From Persicimonas caeni (lineage in GTDB: Bacteria; Myxococcota_A; Bradymonadia; Bradymonadales; Bradymonadaceae), in contig NZ_CP041186.1 in NCBI RefSeq assembly GCF_006517175.1, positions 5,979,074 through 6,043,073 on the forward strand: DNA of 64,000 nt, read 5' to 3'. Made by a program: the position numbers and the translations under genes. Shown here one piece after another: positions 53,180-62,342 of the stretch. Below the pieces are notes generated by a model that searched no databases, was not told the origin of the DNA, and was given only the letters and a program-made list of their open reading frames with translations. How positions within the stretch are numbered: position 1 is the stretch's first letter; every line of letters starts with the position of its first letter.

Positions 53180-55111
53180 ATGGGCAAAGCAACGAAAGTC
53201 ACGCGAGAATTCTTGGAGGTCGTCGATGCCGGCCCGGTCGTTTTCGACGGGGCGGTAGGCACCCAGCTATACGAGCGCGGCATCTACATCAACAAGTCGT
53301 TCGACGACGCCAACCTCTCGCAGCAAGATCTCGTGCGCAGTGTCCACGAGGCGTATCTGCAGGCGGGGGCCGACGTCATCACCACCAACACGTTTGGCTC
53401 GAACCGCATTAAGCTCAAACGTCACGGGCTCGAAGATCGCGTCGTCGAGATCAACCGCCAGGGCGTGCTTTTGGCCCGCGAGGTCGCCCAAGACGCCGCC
53501 TTTGTCGCAGGCTCGGTCGGCCCCACCGGGCTGACCCCGACGATGCTTACCGACGCCGAACTCGACGAGATTCGCCAGGCGTACCACGAGCAGATCACCG
53601 CGCTGGCCGATGCGGGCGCCGACCTCATCGTGCTCGAGACATTTCGCCAGCTCAGCGAGATCCGCATCGCCATCGAGGTGGCCAAAGACGTCTGCGACCT
53701 GCCCATCGTCGCCCAAATGGCCTTCGACTCCGACATGAAGACCGGCGACGGCGCCGCTCCCGATCGCGTGGCGCTCCTGCTCAAGCAGTGGGGGGCCGAT
53801 GTCATCGGCGCGAACTGTATGGAGGGACCCAATGTCCTGTTCGACGTGGTCGAGCAGATGATCGGCCACGGCTTGCCCGTGATCGCCGAGCCCAACGCCG
53901 GCTATCCGCGCAAGGTCGAGGAGCGGCTCGTCTACATGGCGACGCCCGAGTATTTCGGGGTCTACGCGCGTCGTTTCTTCAAGCTCGGCGTCAATATCGT
54001 AGGCGGCTGCTGCGGCACCGGCCCGGAGCACGTGCGCCAGATCGCGGCGGCAGCCAGGATGATGGGCGGAGGGCGTATCAAGGTCGAGATGGCCGAGGCC
54101 GACAAGGTCGAGCAGCGCGTCGAGGAGGGGCTCGACGCCATCCCCCTCGAAGACCGCACCAACCTGGCCCGCAAGATCCTCCGAGTGCAGCGAGAGCGCG
54201 TCTTGGCTCCGCCCGACAAACGTCCGCCGGTGAGCCGGGACACGTTCGTGGTCAGCGTCGAGGTCAATCCGCCCTCGGGGCTCAATCCCGACAAGTCGAT
54301 CGAGTCGGCCCAGATGCTCATCGACGGGGGCGTCGACGTCATCAACACCTCCGACGGTCCGCGCGCCTCGGTACGCATGGACAACGGCGCGTTCGCTGCG
54401 CTGATGCGCAAGCGTGTCGGCTGCGAAGTCATCGTCCACTACTGCTCGCGCGACCGGAACCTGCTCGGTTTGCAGTCCGATCTGTTGGGCCTGCATGTGC
54501 TGGGGCTGCATAACCTGTGCGTGATCACAGGCGATCCCCCCAAAGTCGGTGACTACCCGCACGCCACGGCGGTCTTCGACCTCGACAGCATCGGCATGCT
54601 GCGCATGATCAGCAATTTCAACCGCGGGCTCGACCCTTCCGGCAAGTCGGTGGGCGACGTTACCCGCTTTTTCTGTGCCTGCGGCGCCGAACCCGCCGCC
54701 AAGGATTACGAGCGTGAGATCCGGCGTTTGGAAGAGAAGAAGGCCGCCGGTGCGAACTTCGTGATGACCCAGCCGGTCTACGATCATCGCGTGCTCGAGC
54801 GCTTCTTGAGCGATATCGAGCATCTGGAGCTGCCCGTGCTTGTGGGCCTGCTGCCCCTGGCGAGTCACCGAAACGCCGAGTTTTTGCACAACGAGGTGCC
54901 GGGCATGGCGGTGCCCGACGATATCCGCAAGCGCATGAAGGAGGCGGGCAGCGGACCGCAGGCGCGCGCCGAAGGGGTCAAAATCGCCCAGGAGACCCTC
55001 GAGATGGTCAAAGACCAGGTCGTGGGGGCCTATATCATGCCGCCGTTTGGCCGCTACGTGGCGGCTCTCGAAATTCTGCAGTGTATCGATGGTTATCCGG
55101 AGGTTGGCTGA
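53180..55111 (+). CDS. Bifunctional homocysteine S-methyltransferase / 5,10-methylene-THF reductase
   Basis: 643 residues, a fusion. The N-terminal half (about 1-315) is a zinc-dependent homocysteine methyltransferase with [23 protein letters not shown] and the zinc Cys residues in IGANCMEGP and [11 protein letters not shown]. The C-terminal half (about 345-640) is a methylenetetrahydrofolate reductase with [26 protein letters not shown] and FVMTQPVYD. Together they can turn 5,10-methylene-THF into 5-methyl-THF and make methionine, like the YitJ-type fusions of Firmicutes. The ATG at 53180 has TGGAGC upstream. It overlaps cysK by 1 bp. A small CCCC/GGGG hairpin at about 53130-53155 is the only leader structure seen. 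Confidence 0.92.
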   Translation: MGKATKVTREFLEVVDAGPVVFDGAVGTQLYERGIYINKSFDDANLSQQDLVRSVHEAYLQAGADVITTNTFGSNRIKLKRHGLEDRVVEINRQGVLLAREVAQDAAFVAGSVGPTGLTPTMLTDAELDEIRQAYHEQITALADAGADLIVLETFRQLSEIRIAIEVAKDVCDLPIVAQMAFDSDMKTGDGAAPDRVALLLKQWGADVIGANCMEGPNVLFDVVEQMIGHGLPVIAEPNAGYPRKVEERLVYMATPEYFGVYARRFFKLGVNIVGGCCGTGPEHVRQIAAAARMMGGGRIKVEMAEADKVEQRVEEGLDAIPLEDRTNLARKILRVQRERVLAPPDKRPPVSRDTFVVSVEVNPPSGLNPDKSIESAQMLIDGGVDVINTSDGPRASVRMDNGAFAALMRKRVGCEVIVHYCSRDRNLLGLQSDLLGLHVLGLHNLCVITGDPPKVGDYPHATAVFDLDSIGMLRMISNFNRGLDPSGKSVGDVTRFFCACGAEPAAKDYEREIRRLEEKKAAGANFVMTQPVYDHRVLERFLSDIEHLELPVLVGLLPLASHRNAEFLHNEVPGMAVPDDIRKRMKEAGSGPQARAEGVKIAQETLEMVKDQVVGAYIMPPFGRYVAALEILQCIDGYPEVG

Positions 55112-56037
55112 TGCCCATTCATGACAGCATCGTCGAGTTGGTCGGAAAGACCCCGCTCATTCGTTTGAACAAGGTCGTGGGCGACTGCCCCGCCGAGATC
55201 GTCGGCAAGGCCGAGTTCTTCAACCCATGTAGCAGCGTCAAGGACCGCATCGGCGCCAACATGATCGCGCGCGCCGAGGCCGAGGGTAAGATCGGCCCGA
55301 GCACCACGATCGTCGAGCCGACCAGCGGCAATACGGGCATCGCGCTGGCGTTTGTCTGCGCCGCCAAGGGCTACAAACTCGTGCTCACGATGCCCGACAC
55401 GATGAGCTTGGAGCGGCGCGCGCTGCTCAAAGCCCTGGGCGCCCGCCTCGAGTTGACCCCGGGTGCTGCGGGCATGCAGGGCGCCGTCGACCGCGCCAAG
55501 CAGATGGTCGACGAGCAAGACGACGCCATCTTGCTCCAACAATTTGAAAACCCGGCCAACCCGTCGGCGCACGCCGAGTCGACCGCGCTCGAAATCTGGG
55601 AGGATTGCGACGGCCAGATCGACGCCATCGTCACCGGCGTGGGCACCGGCGGAACCATCAGCGGTGTGTCGCGCGTGCTCAAGGAGCGCAACCCCGATTT
55701 CAAGGCCATTGCCATCGAGCCCTCCGGAAGCCCGGTGATCTCGGGCGGTCAGCCGGGCCCGCACAAAATCCAGGGCATCGGCGCCGGGTTCGTCCCCAAA
55801 AACTTCGACACCGGCCTTATCGACGAGGTCATCAAAGTCGACGACGACGCGGCGATGACCATGGCCCGCCGCCTCGCCCGCGAGGAGGGCCTGCTGGTCG
55901 GCATCAGCGCCGGTGCGAATGTCGTCGGGGCGATCGAGGTGGGCATGCGCCCTGAATTTGCAGGCAAGCGCATCGTCACAATGTTGTGCGACACCGGAGA
56001 GCGCTACCTCTCGACGCCGCTTTTCCGAGAGCTATAG
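55111..56037 (+). CDS. cysK: Cysteine synthase A (O-acetylserine sulfhydrylase)
   Basis: 308 residues, PLP enzyme joining sulfide to O-acetylserine. PLP lysine in [11 protein letters not shown], phosphate loop [16 protein letters not shown] substrate loop, and [13 protein letters not shown] near the C-terminus. The start ATG overlaps the upstream stop (TGATG), and cysE follows 6 bp later. The order methyltransferase/MTHFR-cysK-cysE groups methionine and cysteine synthesis in one operon. Confidence 0.95.
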   Translation: MPIHDSIVELVGKTPLIRLNKVVGDCPAEIVGKAEFFNPCSSVKDRIGANMIARAEAEGKIGPSTTIVEPTSGNTGIALAFVCAAKGYKLVLTMPDTMSLERRALLKALGARLELTPGAAGMQGAVDRAKQMVDEQDDAILLQQFENPANPSAHAESTALEIWEDCDGQIDAIVTGVGTGGTISGVSRVLKERNPDFKAIAIEPSGSPVISGGQPGPHKIQGIGAGFVPKNFDTGLIDEVIKVDDDAAMTMARRLAREEGLLVGISAGANVVGAIEVGMRPEFAGKRIVTMLCDTGERYLSTPLFREL

Positions 56038-56043
56038 AGACTT

Positions 56044-56901
56044 ATGAGCGAAGCATCCCAACACGAGCGCCGTCGGCCTACGACGACGCCGCCGAGCACC
56101 CATTCGGCCGGCGCCAACGGTTTTTGGCTCGACGTCATCGAAGATATCCGGGCGGTGCGCCGCGCCGACCCGGCTGCGCGCACGCCCGTCGAGGTCATCC
56201 TGACCTACCCCGGTCTGCACGCGATCTGGTTTCACCGGGTGGCCCACGGTCTCTGGAACAAGGGCCATATCGTGGCGGCGAGGCTCCTGTCTCACCTGTC
56301 GCGCCACTACACCGGTATCGAGATTCACCCGGGGGCGACCATCGGCCGGCGGGTCTTTATCGATCACGGCATGGGCATCGTCATCGGCGAGACGGCGGTC
56401 ATCGGTGATGACTGTTTGATCTACAAGGGCGTAGTCCTGGGTGGCACGACTCTCAAGCGCACCAAGCGCCACCCCACGCTCGGCAAGGGTGTGACCGTGG
56501 GGAGCAACGCCTGCATCTTGGGCGCGGTCGAAATTGGCGACGGAGCGCGCATCGGAAGTGGCTCGGTCGTCATCAAAGATGTGGAAGAGGGCGCGACCGT
56601 CGTCGGCATTCCGGGGCGTGTGGTCTCCAAGGACCGCCCCAGCGGCCTGACGATTCCCAACCTCGACCACGCGGCGCTGCCCGATCCGCTACAGCGCATC
56701 GTCAAAGACCTGCTCGGTCATATCGACCGGCTGTCGAGCCGCATCCACACGCTCGAAAACCTCCTCGAGCTCAGCCCCGAGGAGCTCGCCGAAAAGCTCG
56801 AGCGCCACGAGATGCAAGACGACTTGGATTTGGAGTTTTTGGCGGCCTACGAAAACGAAGGTGCAGAGGCGAACGAAGCGTTGACTGAAGCCGAAGGTTA
56901 G
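56044..56901 (+). CDS. cysE: Serine O-acetyltransferase
   Basis: 285 residues, provides O-acetylserine for CysK. N-terminal helical domain ([33 protein letters not shown]), then left-handed beta-helix hexapeptide repeats: [33 protein letters not shown], and [12 protein letters not shown] at the end of the domain. A roughly 70-residue C-terminal extension with coiled-coil character ([20 protein letters not shown]) ends in an acidic tail. It lacks the C-terminal Ile seen in CysE proteins that dock into CysK, so complex formation may differ. Confidence 0.94.
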   Translation: MSEASQHERRRPTTTPPSTHSAGANGFWLDVIEDIRAVRRADPAARTPVEVILTYPGLHAIWFHRVAHGLWNKGHIVAARLLSHLSRHYTGIEIHPGATIGRRVFIDHGMGIVIGETAVIGDDCLIYKGVVLGGTTLKRTKRHPTLGKGVTVGSNACILGAVEIGDGARIGSGSVVIKDVEEGATVVGIPGRVVSKDRPSGLTIPNLDHAALPDPLQRIVKDLLGHIDRLSSRIHTLENLLELSPEELAEKLERHEMQDDLDLEFLAAYENEGAEANEALTEAEG

Positions 56902-56912
56902 AGGTGCACGAT

Positions 56913-57698
56913 ATGAAGTGGCGAAAATTTTGTTGGATAGTTGCTTGCCTGCTGACCGTCTCGGTGGCGGCGCCTGCTTTCGCCGAAGACGACAAGAGCG
57001 CCAAGCAGATCATCGACGAGTCGCTCGAGAAAAACTCGCTCGGCTTCCAGTCGGGCGAGGCTGATTTGACGCTGATCATCGAGGACAAAGCCGGCAGCCG
57101 CCGCGTCCGAAAGCTCGACGTCAAGAGCAAGAAGGTCAGCGAAGCGACGAATACACTCGTCGAGCTGACCCACCCGAAAGAGGTCAAGGGTCAGGCGTTT
57201 TTGTTCGCCGAGAACAAAAAAGCCGAGGACGACGTGTGGATGTACGTGCCTGCCTTCAAGGTCACCCGTCGTATCGAGGGGAGCCAGAAGAGCGGCTCGT
57301 TTTTGGGAAGCCACTTCACCTACGCCGACCTCGAGAGTCGCGACATCAAGGACGCCAACTACAAGCGCCTCAAAGACGACAAGATCGGCAAGCACGCCGT
57401 CTACGTCATTGAGTCGACGCCCAAAAAAGGGAGTGACAGCGACTACGGCAAGGTGATCAGCTACATTCGCAAATCCGACTCCATGCCGCTCAAAATGCGC
57501 TTTTATGACAAGTCGGGCGATGAGGCCAAGACGCTCTTTGTCGAGAAGCTCGACACGACAGAAAACGGCGAAACCTACGTCAAGCGCATGACCCTGCGCC
57601 CCAAGAGCGGCGGATTCACGACAATCAAGCTCGAGGCGTTCGACGACGATGCCAAGATCGCCGATGCCGTGTTTTCGAAGGAACAGCTGGGCAAGTGA
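56913..57698 (+). CDS. LolA-like outer-membrane lipoprotein-sorting family protein
   Basis: 261 residues with a cleavable signal peptide (to APAFAED). The body is a LolA/LppX-like half-barrel: DLTLIIEDKAGSRRVRKLDV, then DVWMYVPAFKVTRRI, SGSFLGSHFTYADLESRD and YGKVISYIRKSDSMPLKMRF. Members of this group usually accompany RND/MMPL exporters and an outer-membrane protein; here the next gene is such a barrel protein but no exporter is present. Start ATG 56913 with AGAGGTG upstream; an in-frame GTG at 56904 is less likely. Confidence 0.85.
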   Translation: MKWRKFCWIVACLLTVSVAAPAFAEDDKSAKQIIDESLEKNSLGFQSGEADLTLIIEDKAGSRRVRKLDVKSKKVSEATNTLVELTHPKEVKGQAFLFAENKKAEDDVWMYVPAFKVTRRIEGSQKSGSFLGSHFTYADLESRDIKDANYKRLKDDKIGKHAVYVIESTPKKGSDSDYGKVISYIRKSDSMPLKMRFYDKSGDEAKTLFVEKLDTTENGETYVKRMTLRPKSGGFTTIKLEAFDDDAKIADAVFSKEQLGK

Positions 57699-57766
57699 TG
57701 GTCTTTTTGGGCGAGGTCGGTGCTCGCGATTGACTGCAGGGAAGTGAATGTTCTTGGTTCTTCGTT

Positions 57767-57827
57767 CTTGGTTCTTGGCGTGCCGGATCGCCTCGAGAGC
57801 TCGCGGCTTTGAGGTCCGAGAACCAAG
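57767..57827. repeat. TTCTTGG-type palindromic repeat
   Basis: Tandem TTCTTGG units at 57751-57778, with CTTGGTTCT (57767-57775) pairing with AGAACCAAG (57819-57827). The same word and palindrome type occurs inside the MITE-like element at 38552-38634. It lies between the LolA-like gene and the likely start of the barrel gene. Confidence 0.55.
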
Positions 57828-57840
57828 AGCCAGAAACGGC

Positions 57841-59628
57841 TTGAAGATATCCTTTGGCCTCAGCCTGCTGTTGATCGCTGCGACTGCTTCGCCCTCCGCC
57901 ATTGCACAAGAGACCATCTTCGACCCCGAGAATCCCGCCGTCCAAGGCGTCGACGAAGAAGACGAAGGCGACGAGTCCGAGGACGACGGCGAAGAGACCA
58001 TCTTCGACCCGGAGAACCCTGCCGTCTCCGGCGACGAGGACTCAGAAGCCAGTCGGGACATGGAAGGGGAGGGCGAGTCGGTCGACCTGGCCGAGCCGCG
58101 CCTCGAACCGATCGATGAAGAGCCGGTTCAACCAACGAACGCGGCCTTTTTGGGCGCCTATGCGACGAGCCTGGGTGTAGACACCGCCTGGGAGGGGCGT
58201 GACGAGGACATCGTCGAGTGGGCCAATGAGTTGGAGCTTCGTCTCGAATACGACATGTCCGGCCAGTCGCGCGCGGTCGTCGAGGGAGAGTTCTTTCACT
58301 GGATGGTCGGCAAGGAGAACCCCGACGAGACCGACCTTCTGTTCAACGCCAGTCGGGGCCGGGCGAGCTACGAGCCCCGCCTGGGCGAAGCCTACGTGCT
58401 CCTTCGGGAGGACAACGTCTCCTTCCGAGTTGGTAACTTGGTTACTCCGTGGGGGAGCACGGATATCGTGCGCCCCGGCGACGTCGTCAATCCGAGAGAC
58501 CTCACTCGCATCGAAACCGTCACGGCCACCTCCGACCTGCTTCTCCCGCAGTTCACCGCCGAGCTCGCCTATTCAGCCAGCGACTGGTCGATCACCGGCC
58601 TTCTGGTGCCTTTTTTCGAGGAAAACGAGGCCTTCGTCTTCGGGCGAGATTTCGCGCTGATCAATCCGTTCAATCCGGTCATTGGTGATCAACTGCCCAT
58701 CTTGCTGGCCGCCCAGGAGCTCATCGACCGCAGTCGCTGGGACGACGTGCAGTCCTTTTTCGCCGCCACGCGCGTGCCCGACGAGATTCCCAAAAACGTA
58801 AGCCTGGGTGCTCGCGCAACCGCCACGGCGTGGAACACCGACTTCGGGTTGGGCTACTTCTACGGCTGGGACCGCACCCCCTGGCTCGAACTGGACGAGG
58901 ATTTGCGCGAGCTCTTTCGCCTCGCCGCCGACGACGGTCGGGTGCTCGAGGACTTTGATCTGCTCGGCTTCGCCGCACGCAACCCGCAGGCAATCGGTCT
59001 GACCGCGAGTGTGGCACAGAAGGTGGCCGACGGCGAAGAAGTCGTAGCCACCGAGTACCGGCGCCGACACACGCTGGTAGCCGATGTGGCCCGTTATATC
59101 GGCCCCATCGGTGTGCGCGCCGATGTCGTGTTTTCTCCCGAGCAGACCTTCTACTCCGACGACTTCGATCCGCTGCGTCGTACGACCCTCTTTGGGGCGC
59201 TAGGCTTTTCGTGGGAGCGCTTCGAGAGCGAGGATGACTTCCTCGCCGTGACCGTCGAGGGCTTCTGGCTGCATCCCTTCGACCGCGACAGCGCGATCAA
59301 CGAGGCGTTCGTCGCCGCGGACGAGCGCGGCCCCGAAGACGCCCAGATTCTCTTGATCGGCGACGACCTGTATGGAGCGGCCGCCGCGCTGCAGTGGACG
59401 GTGCCGCTGATCGACGCTGATCTCCAACTCGGCGCGCTCGGCACCTTGTCGACCGAAGACGTGGTCGCGACGGCGTCGCTGGGCAAGCGCTGGTTTTCGT
59501 GGTTGAACACGACGGTGGCTGTCACCGTCTTGGAAGGGCCCGATCCGTCGAGCGACGAGCCGGTGAGTTTGGGCGGCCTCTACGACCACAACGACCAGCT
59601 CACGCTTACGGTCGACGGCGTATTCTAG
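57841..59628 (+). CDS. Outer-membrane beta-barrel protein (DUF1302-like)
   Basis: 595 residues from TTG 57841, which starts a textbook signal peptide (KISFGLSLLLIAATASPSAIAQ). An ATG at 57748 is in frame but would translate the palindromic repeat. The mature N-terminus holds two copies of ETIFDPENPAV separated by an acidic spacer. The rest is barrel-like: alternating strands, VSFRVGNLVTPWGSTDIVRPGDVVNPRD (the DUF1302 core), and terminal LTLTVDGVF. It is paired with the LolA-like gene upstream, suggesting a joint role in moving a lipid or hydrophobic molecule across the envelope. Family identity is moderately certain. Confidence 0.75.
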   Translation: MKISFGLSLLLIAATASPSAIAQETIFDPENPAVQGVDEEDEGDESEDDGEETIFDPENPAVSGDEDSEASRDMEGEGESVDLAEPRLEPIDEEPVQPTNAAFLGAYATSLGVDTAWEGRDEDIVEWANELELRLEYDMSGQSRAVVEGEFFHWMVGKENPDETDLLFNASRGRASYEPRLGEAYVLLREDNVSFRVGNLVTPWGSTDIVRPGDVVNPRDLTRIETVTATSDLLLPQFTAELAYSASDWSITGLLVPFFEENEAFVFGRDFALINPFNPVIGDQLPILLAAQELIDRSRWDDVQSFFAATRVPDEIPKNVSLGARATATAWNTDFGLGYFYGWDRTPWLELDEDLRELFRLAADDGRVLEDFDLLGFAARNPQAIGLTASVAQKVADGEEVVATEYRRRHTLVADVARYIGPIGVRADVVFSPEQTFYSDDFDPLRRTTLFGALGFSWERFESEDDFLAVTVEGFWLHPFDRDSAINEAFVAADERGPEDAQILLIGDDLYGAAAALQWTVPLIDADLQLGALGTLSTEDVVATASLGKRWFSWLNTTVAVTVLEGPDPSSDEPVSLGGLYDHNDQLTLTVDGVF

Positions 59629-59635
59629 AGCGCGA

Positions 59636-59699
59636 CTCGCCGCATCAAATCCTTCGCCGTCGATATAGACGATGGGCGAAGCGTGTTCGATGCGGCGAG
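59636..59699. terminator. Long imperfect hairpin between convergent genes
   Basis: CTCGCCGCATC ... GATGCGGCGAG (59636-59646 with 59689-59699), with an inner CTTCGCC/GGCGAAG pairing. Fills the 77-bp gap; no T-run. Confidence 0.5.
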
Positions 59700-59705
59700 G
59701 CTCGG

Positions 59706-59966
59706 TCAGTCACTGTCTTTCAAAGGGATCCGATCGTCGATCAGAAGATTGGGGACGCCGTCGCGGATAGGATAGACGACGGCGTCATCTTCGCGGATCA
59801 GACCTGCGTCGAGAGTCTGTTCGACTTCGTCGCCCGCGTGATTGTGGAGCTCGCCGGCGCGGATGGCCTCGTTGAGCTCGTCGAGCTTCGAGTCATCCAG
59901 CGGGCGCAGCTCCTGTCGAGTCTCCGGGCAACGCAGCAGTTTGGAGAGGGAGTCGGCAGAAGCCAT
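59706..59966 (-). CDS. Trm112-like small protein
   Basis: 86 residues from ATG 59966 (GGAGGG upstream). Matches the Trm112/YcaR (UPF0434) family: LLRCPETRQELRPLDD at the N-terminus and the conserved DAVVYPIRDGVPNLLIDD at the C-terminus. Only one Cys is left of the usual zinc knuckle, as in many bacterial members. Eukaryotic Trm112 activates methyltransferases; the bacterial role is open. It begins just inside the 3' end of the TerB-like gene upstream, so it is co-transcribed with it. Confidence 0.85.
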   Translation of the reverse strand: MASADSLSKLLRCPETRQELRPLDDSKLDELNEAIRAGELHNHAGDEVEQTLDAGLIREDDAVVYPIRDGVPNLLIDDRIPLKDSD

Positions 59967-59968
59967 CC

Positions 59969-60556
59969 TCAACCCTCCTCGCCCTGAATGACATCGCCGG
60001 CGCTGCGCTCTTGGACCGAGAAGAGCTCGGCGAAGCGGTCGAGAAGCTTCTTCTCGTCGCCGTTGATCGGGCTGGTCAACTTAAAGAAGCCACCCGAAGC
60101 CTCGGCGACCTCGCGGGCCAGGTCGACCACCGACTTGTCCTGCCAGTAGTTGGGCTGCTCTTCGACCAGGTGCGCGATGACGCGGTCGACGCGTTCGAAA
60201 AAGACGTCGGAGGGCTGCTCACCGAGCAGCAGCGTCAAGAAGTTATGGGCCGGGCCTTCACGCTCGATGCCGAACCGGTAGGCCAGCTCGAGGACCTTTT
60301 CGTTCTCGGCGGTGGTCACGCTGCCGTCGGCCCAGGCCATTTGGATGAGCGGGACGAGCGGAAGCACGCGCGCCGTCTCGCTATCGAAGCCCAGCGCCAG
60401 CGCTTCGGCGGCCACTTCGTCGCTCGACTGCAGCACGTCTTGGACGCCCTCGCGCTCCTGCTGGCGGATCGCCTCGAGCTGCTGTTCGCGGCGAGCTTCG
60501 GCGATCTTCTCCATATCGCGCTGCTTGAAATACTTATCTTCTTCTTCACTCGACAT
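59969..60556 (-). CDS. TerB-like helical protein of unknown role
   Basis: 195 residues, ATG 60556 with GGGAG 6 bp upstream. The N-terminal 45 residues are charged and helical (EKIAEARREQQLEAIRQQER). The centre reads LIQMAWADGSVTTAENEKVL, the calcium-like Asp loop typical of TerB-fold proteins, and a second helical half follows. No signal peptide. Tellurite resistance is not implied by the fold alone. It lies immediately upstream of the Trm112-like gene on the same strand. Confidence 0.7.
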   Translation of the reverse strand: MSSEEEDKYFKQRDMEKIAEARREQQLEAIRQQEREGVQDVLQSSDEVAAEALALGFDSETARVLPLVPLIQMAWADGSVTTAENEKVLELAYRFGIEREGPAHNFLTLLLGEQPSDVFFERVDRVIAHLVEEQPNYWQDKSVVDLAREVAEASGGFFKLTSPINGDEKKLLDRFAELFSVQERSAGDVIQGEEG

Positions 60557-60974
60557 TGCTTGCTCCCGTCGATGGGCGGTTAAACCATTTCACCAATTCA
60601 CGGGCTGTTCTAACACGGGAAGCCCGGGTGTTGGCAATACCGTTGTTGAAGCCCGGTTTCGGCTCCGGACATGGGTGGGGCTTGTGGCTCCGACTGCGTC
60701 TGCCCGTATCGGTCACGACTCCGGGGCCTGCAGACTCGCGCTCCTCTCAGAAATTTGAGGCGGGTGCACCGAGCCCACAAAAATCTGTGATCCAAACGCG
60801 GCTTGTGAAGTGCAGGCGAGCGCATAAACTCTTGTCGAATGACCCTTCGGGGGCCTTCGATGCGTATTCTGTGCGTTGACTCTGATCTTGGATCGTGATT
60901 TGCACCACATCGGTGCGACCGAGCCGCCAACGCACGAATGGCGTCGGCGGTGCTGAGACAGGCTCGAGGACGTG
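60557..60974. other. Intergenic region between divergent genes
   Basis: 418 bp with no convincing ORF. Contains a TTGACT (about 60877) without a good -10 box and a short GCACC/GGTGC hairpin (about 60902). Presumably carries promoters for both flanking genes. Confidence 0.4.
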
Positions 60975-62201
60975 ATGAGTTTTGCGCTCTACAACTTGGT
61001 GGTGAAGCTCTTCTTGGTGACCACGTTGGTGGTGCCGGGCGGGCAGGGGCTGTTGCAGGGCCAAAAGCTCGACGACGTCAAGGCCTCCTACACCCAGACT
61101 TTGGATCGGCGTCAGGAACTCGTCACCCAGCTTCACCAGTACGAAGAGAACTACCGCACTCTGCTGCGGCAGGTCGATGTGCTCAAAAGCGGGCCGAATA
61201 CACTCCAAAACCGGCTGGAACTCGAGGGGTTGCTGCGCGACAGCCGCCAGTTGGCCCAGCGTATGCAGACGCTCCAGAAGAAGATCCAAGCCGCCGACAC
61301 TCGTCTGGACAACCAGCGCAGCCAGTTGGTCGCCGCCATCGACTCACGCACCGAGGTGCTCGAGAAGAAGTTGGCCAAGACGGCGGCCTCCGAGCGTGGA
61401 ACGATCGTCAGCGAGCTCAACGAGTTGCGCGCCGAGCGTCAACGCTTCTCCGAGCCGCTGCCGAGCGCTCCAACGGACGGAGAGGTCAGCGAGACGCTGG
61501 CTATGCTCGAGGAGCTCGACGGCGCCTCGGCCGAAGATCTCTTGGCGGCTGCCGACGAGTTGCAGGACACCGAGGATCAAGTGCGAAAGCGCCTGCAGGC
61601 CATCCAGGGGCGCATCAAACAGCTGCGCGAGGCGAAGATGCTCGCCCGGCGTGCGCAGACGTTCGCCACCGAGGAGAGCTTCTTCGACGAGACCGACCGT
61701 AGCCGCTTTATCGCTACGTACGGCGACAGCGCCACGGCGGGCGATCGTTCGGGCGATGGAGCCAACGAGGCGCCGACCGTCGGCGACGAAAGCGGCGGTG
61801 CTCGCGATGGCTATGGCGAAGCGGGCGACGAGGCCGAGAGTCCGCAGCCGGGGGCCGGCATGGACCCGAACACCGACGGCGACTTCAATGCCGGAGCGGG
61901 CGATGACTCCGATTCGCTCTCCGACTCGCCCGAAGCTCCTCCCGCAGCCCCCGAAGAGCCGGGCGACTCGACTGGCGGCGACTCTCAGGACGGCGACGTC
62001 TTCGGCGCGGGGGATGACCTGCTCATCGATGGCCAGACCGACCCGGAGACCAGCGTCGGAAGTGGCTTCGAGAGTGATTACGAGCTCAACTCGCGCATCC
62101 AGCAGCTCGAACGTGAGCAAGAGCGCCTCCAAGAGCAAGCCCGCGAGCTGGAGAAGAAAGCCGGTCAGCTTCGCAAGCGCGCGAAGGACTCCCTCGACTG
62201 A
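60975..62201 (+). CDS. Coiled-coil protein of unknown function
   Basis: 408 residues from ATG 60975 with GAGGA upstream. One N-terminal hydrophobic segment (about 2-22) is a signal or anchor. A long coiled coil (about 35-230) has heptads such as LEGLLRDSRQLAQRMQTLQK. A disordered Gly/Asp/Ser/Pro-rich stretch (about 250-365) follows, then a second short coiled coil (LEREQEQERLQEQARELEKK-like). No family is recognised. The layout suggests a periplasmic or membrane-tethered structural protein. Confidence 0.75.
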   Translation: MSFALYNLVVKLFLVTTLVVPGGQGLLQGQKLDDVKASYTQTLDRRQELVTQLHQYEENYRTLLRQVDVLKSGPNTLQNRLELEGLLRDSRQLAQRMQTLQKKIQAADTRLDNQRSQLVAAIDSRTEVLEKKLAKTAASERGTIVSELNELRAERQRFSEPLPSAPTDGEVSETLAMLEELDGASAEDLLAAADELQDTEDQVRKRLQAIQGRIKQLREAKMLARRAQTFATEESFFDETDRSRFIATYGDSATAGDRSGDGANEAPTVGDESGGARDGYGEAGDEAESPQPGAGMDPNTDGDFNAGAGDDSDSLSDSPEAPPAAPEEPGDSTGGDSQDGDVFGAGDDLLIDGQTDPETSVGSGFESDYELNSRIQQLEREQERLQEQARELEKKAGQLRKRAKDSLD

Positions 62202-62342
62202 CATGCTGTCCATCCGGCTCCAGCCGGCCCACCCGCAGGTTCGCTCAACGATTGAGCTGCGGTTCTTTTTCGCAGTTCGGCGAGGCAGCCGCCCCAGTGG
62301 GTGATTCATGATGCCACCGTGTTTGAAGGTGTTATTAGATGA

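Noticed and set aside
59969-60556. Tellurite-resistance function for the TerB-like protein
   Set aside because: Only the fold-type motif is seen; no other ter gene is nearby, so no resistance function is claimed.
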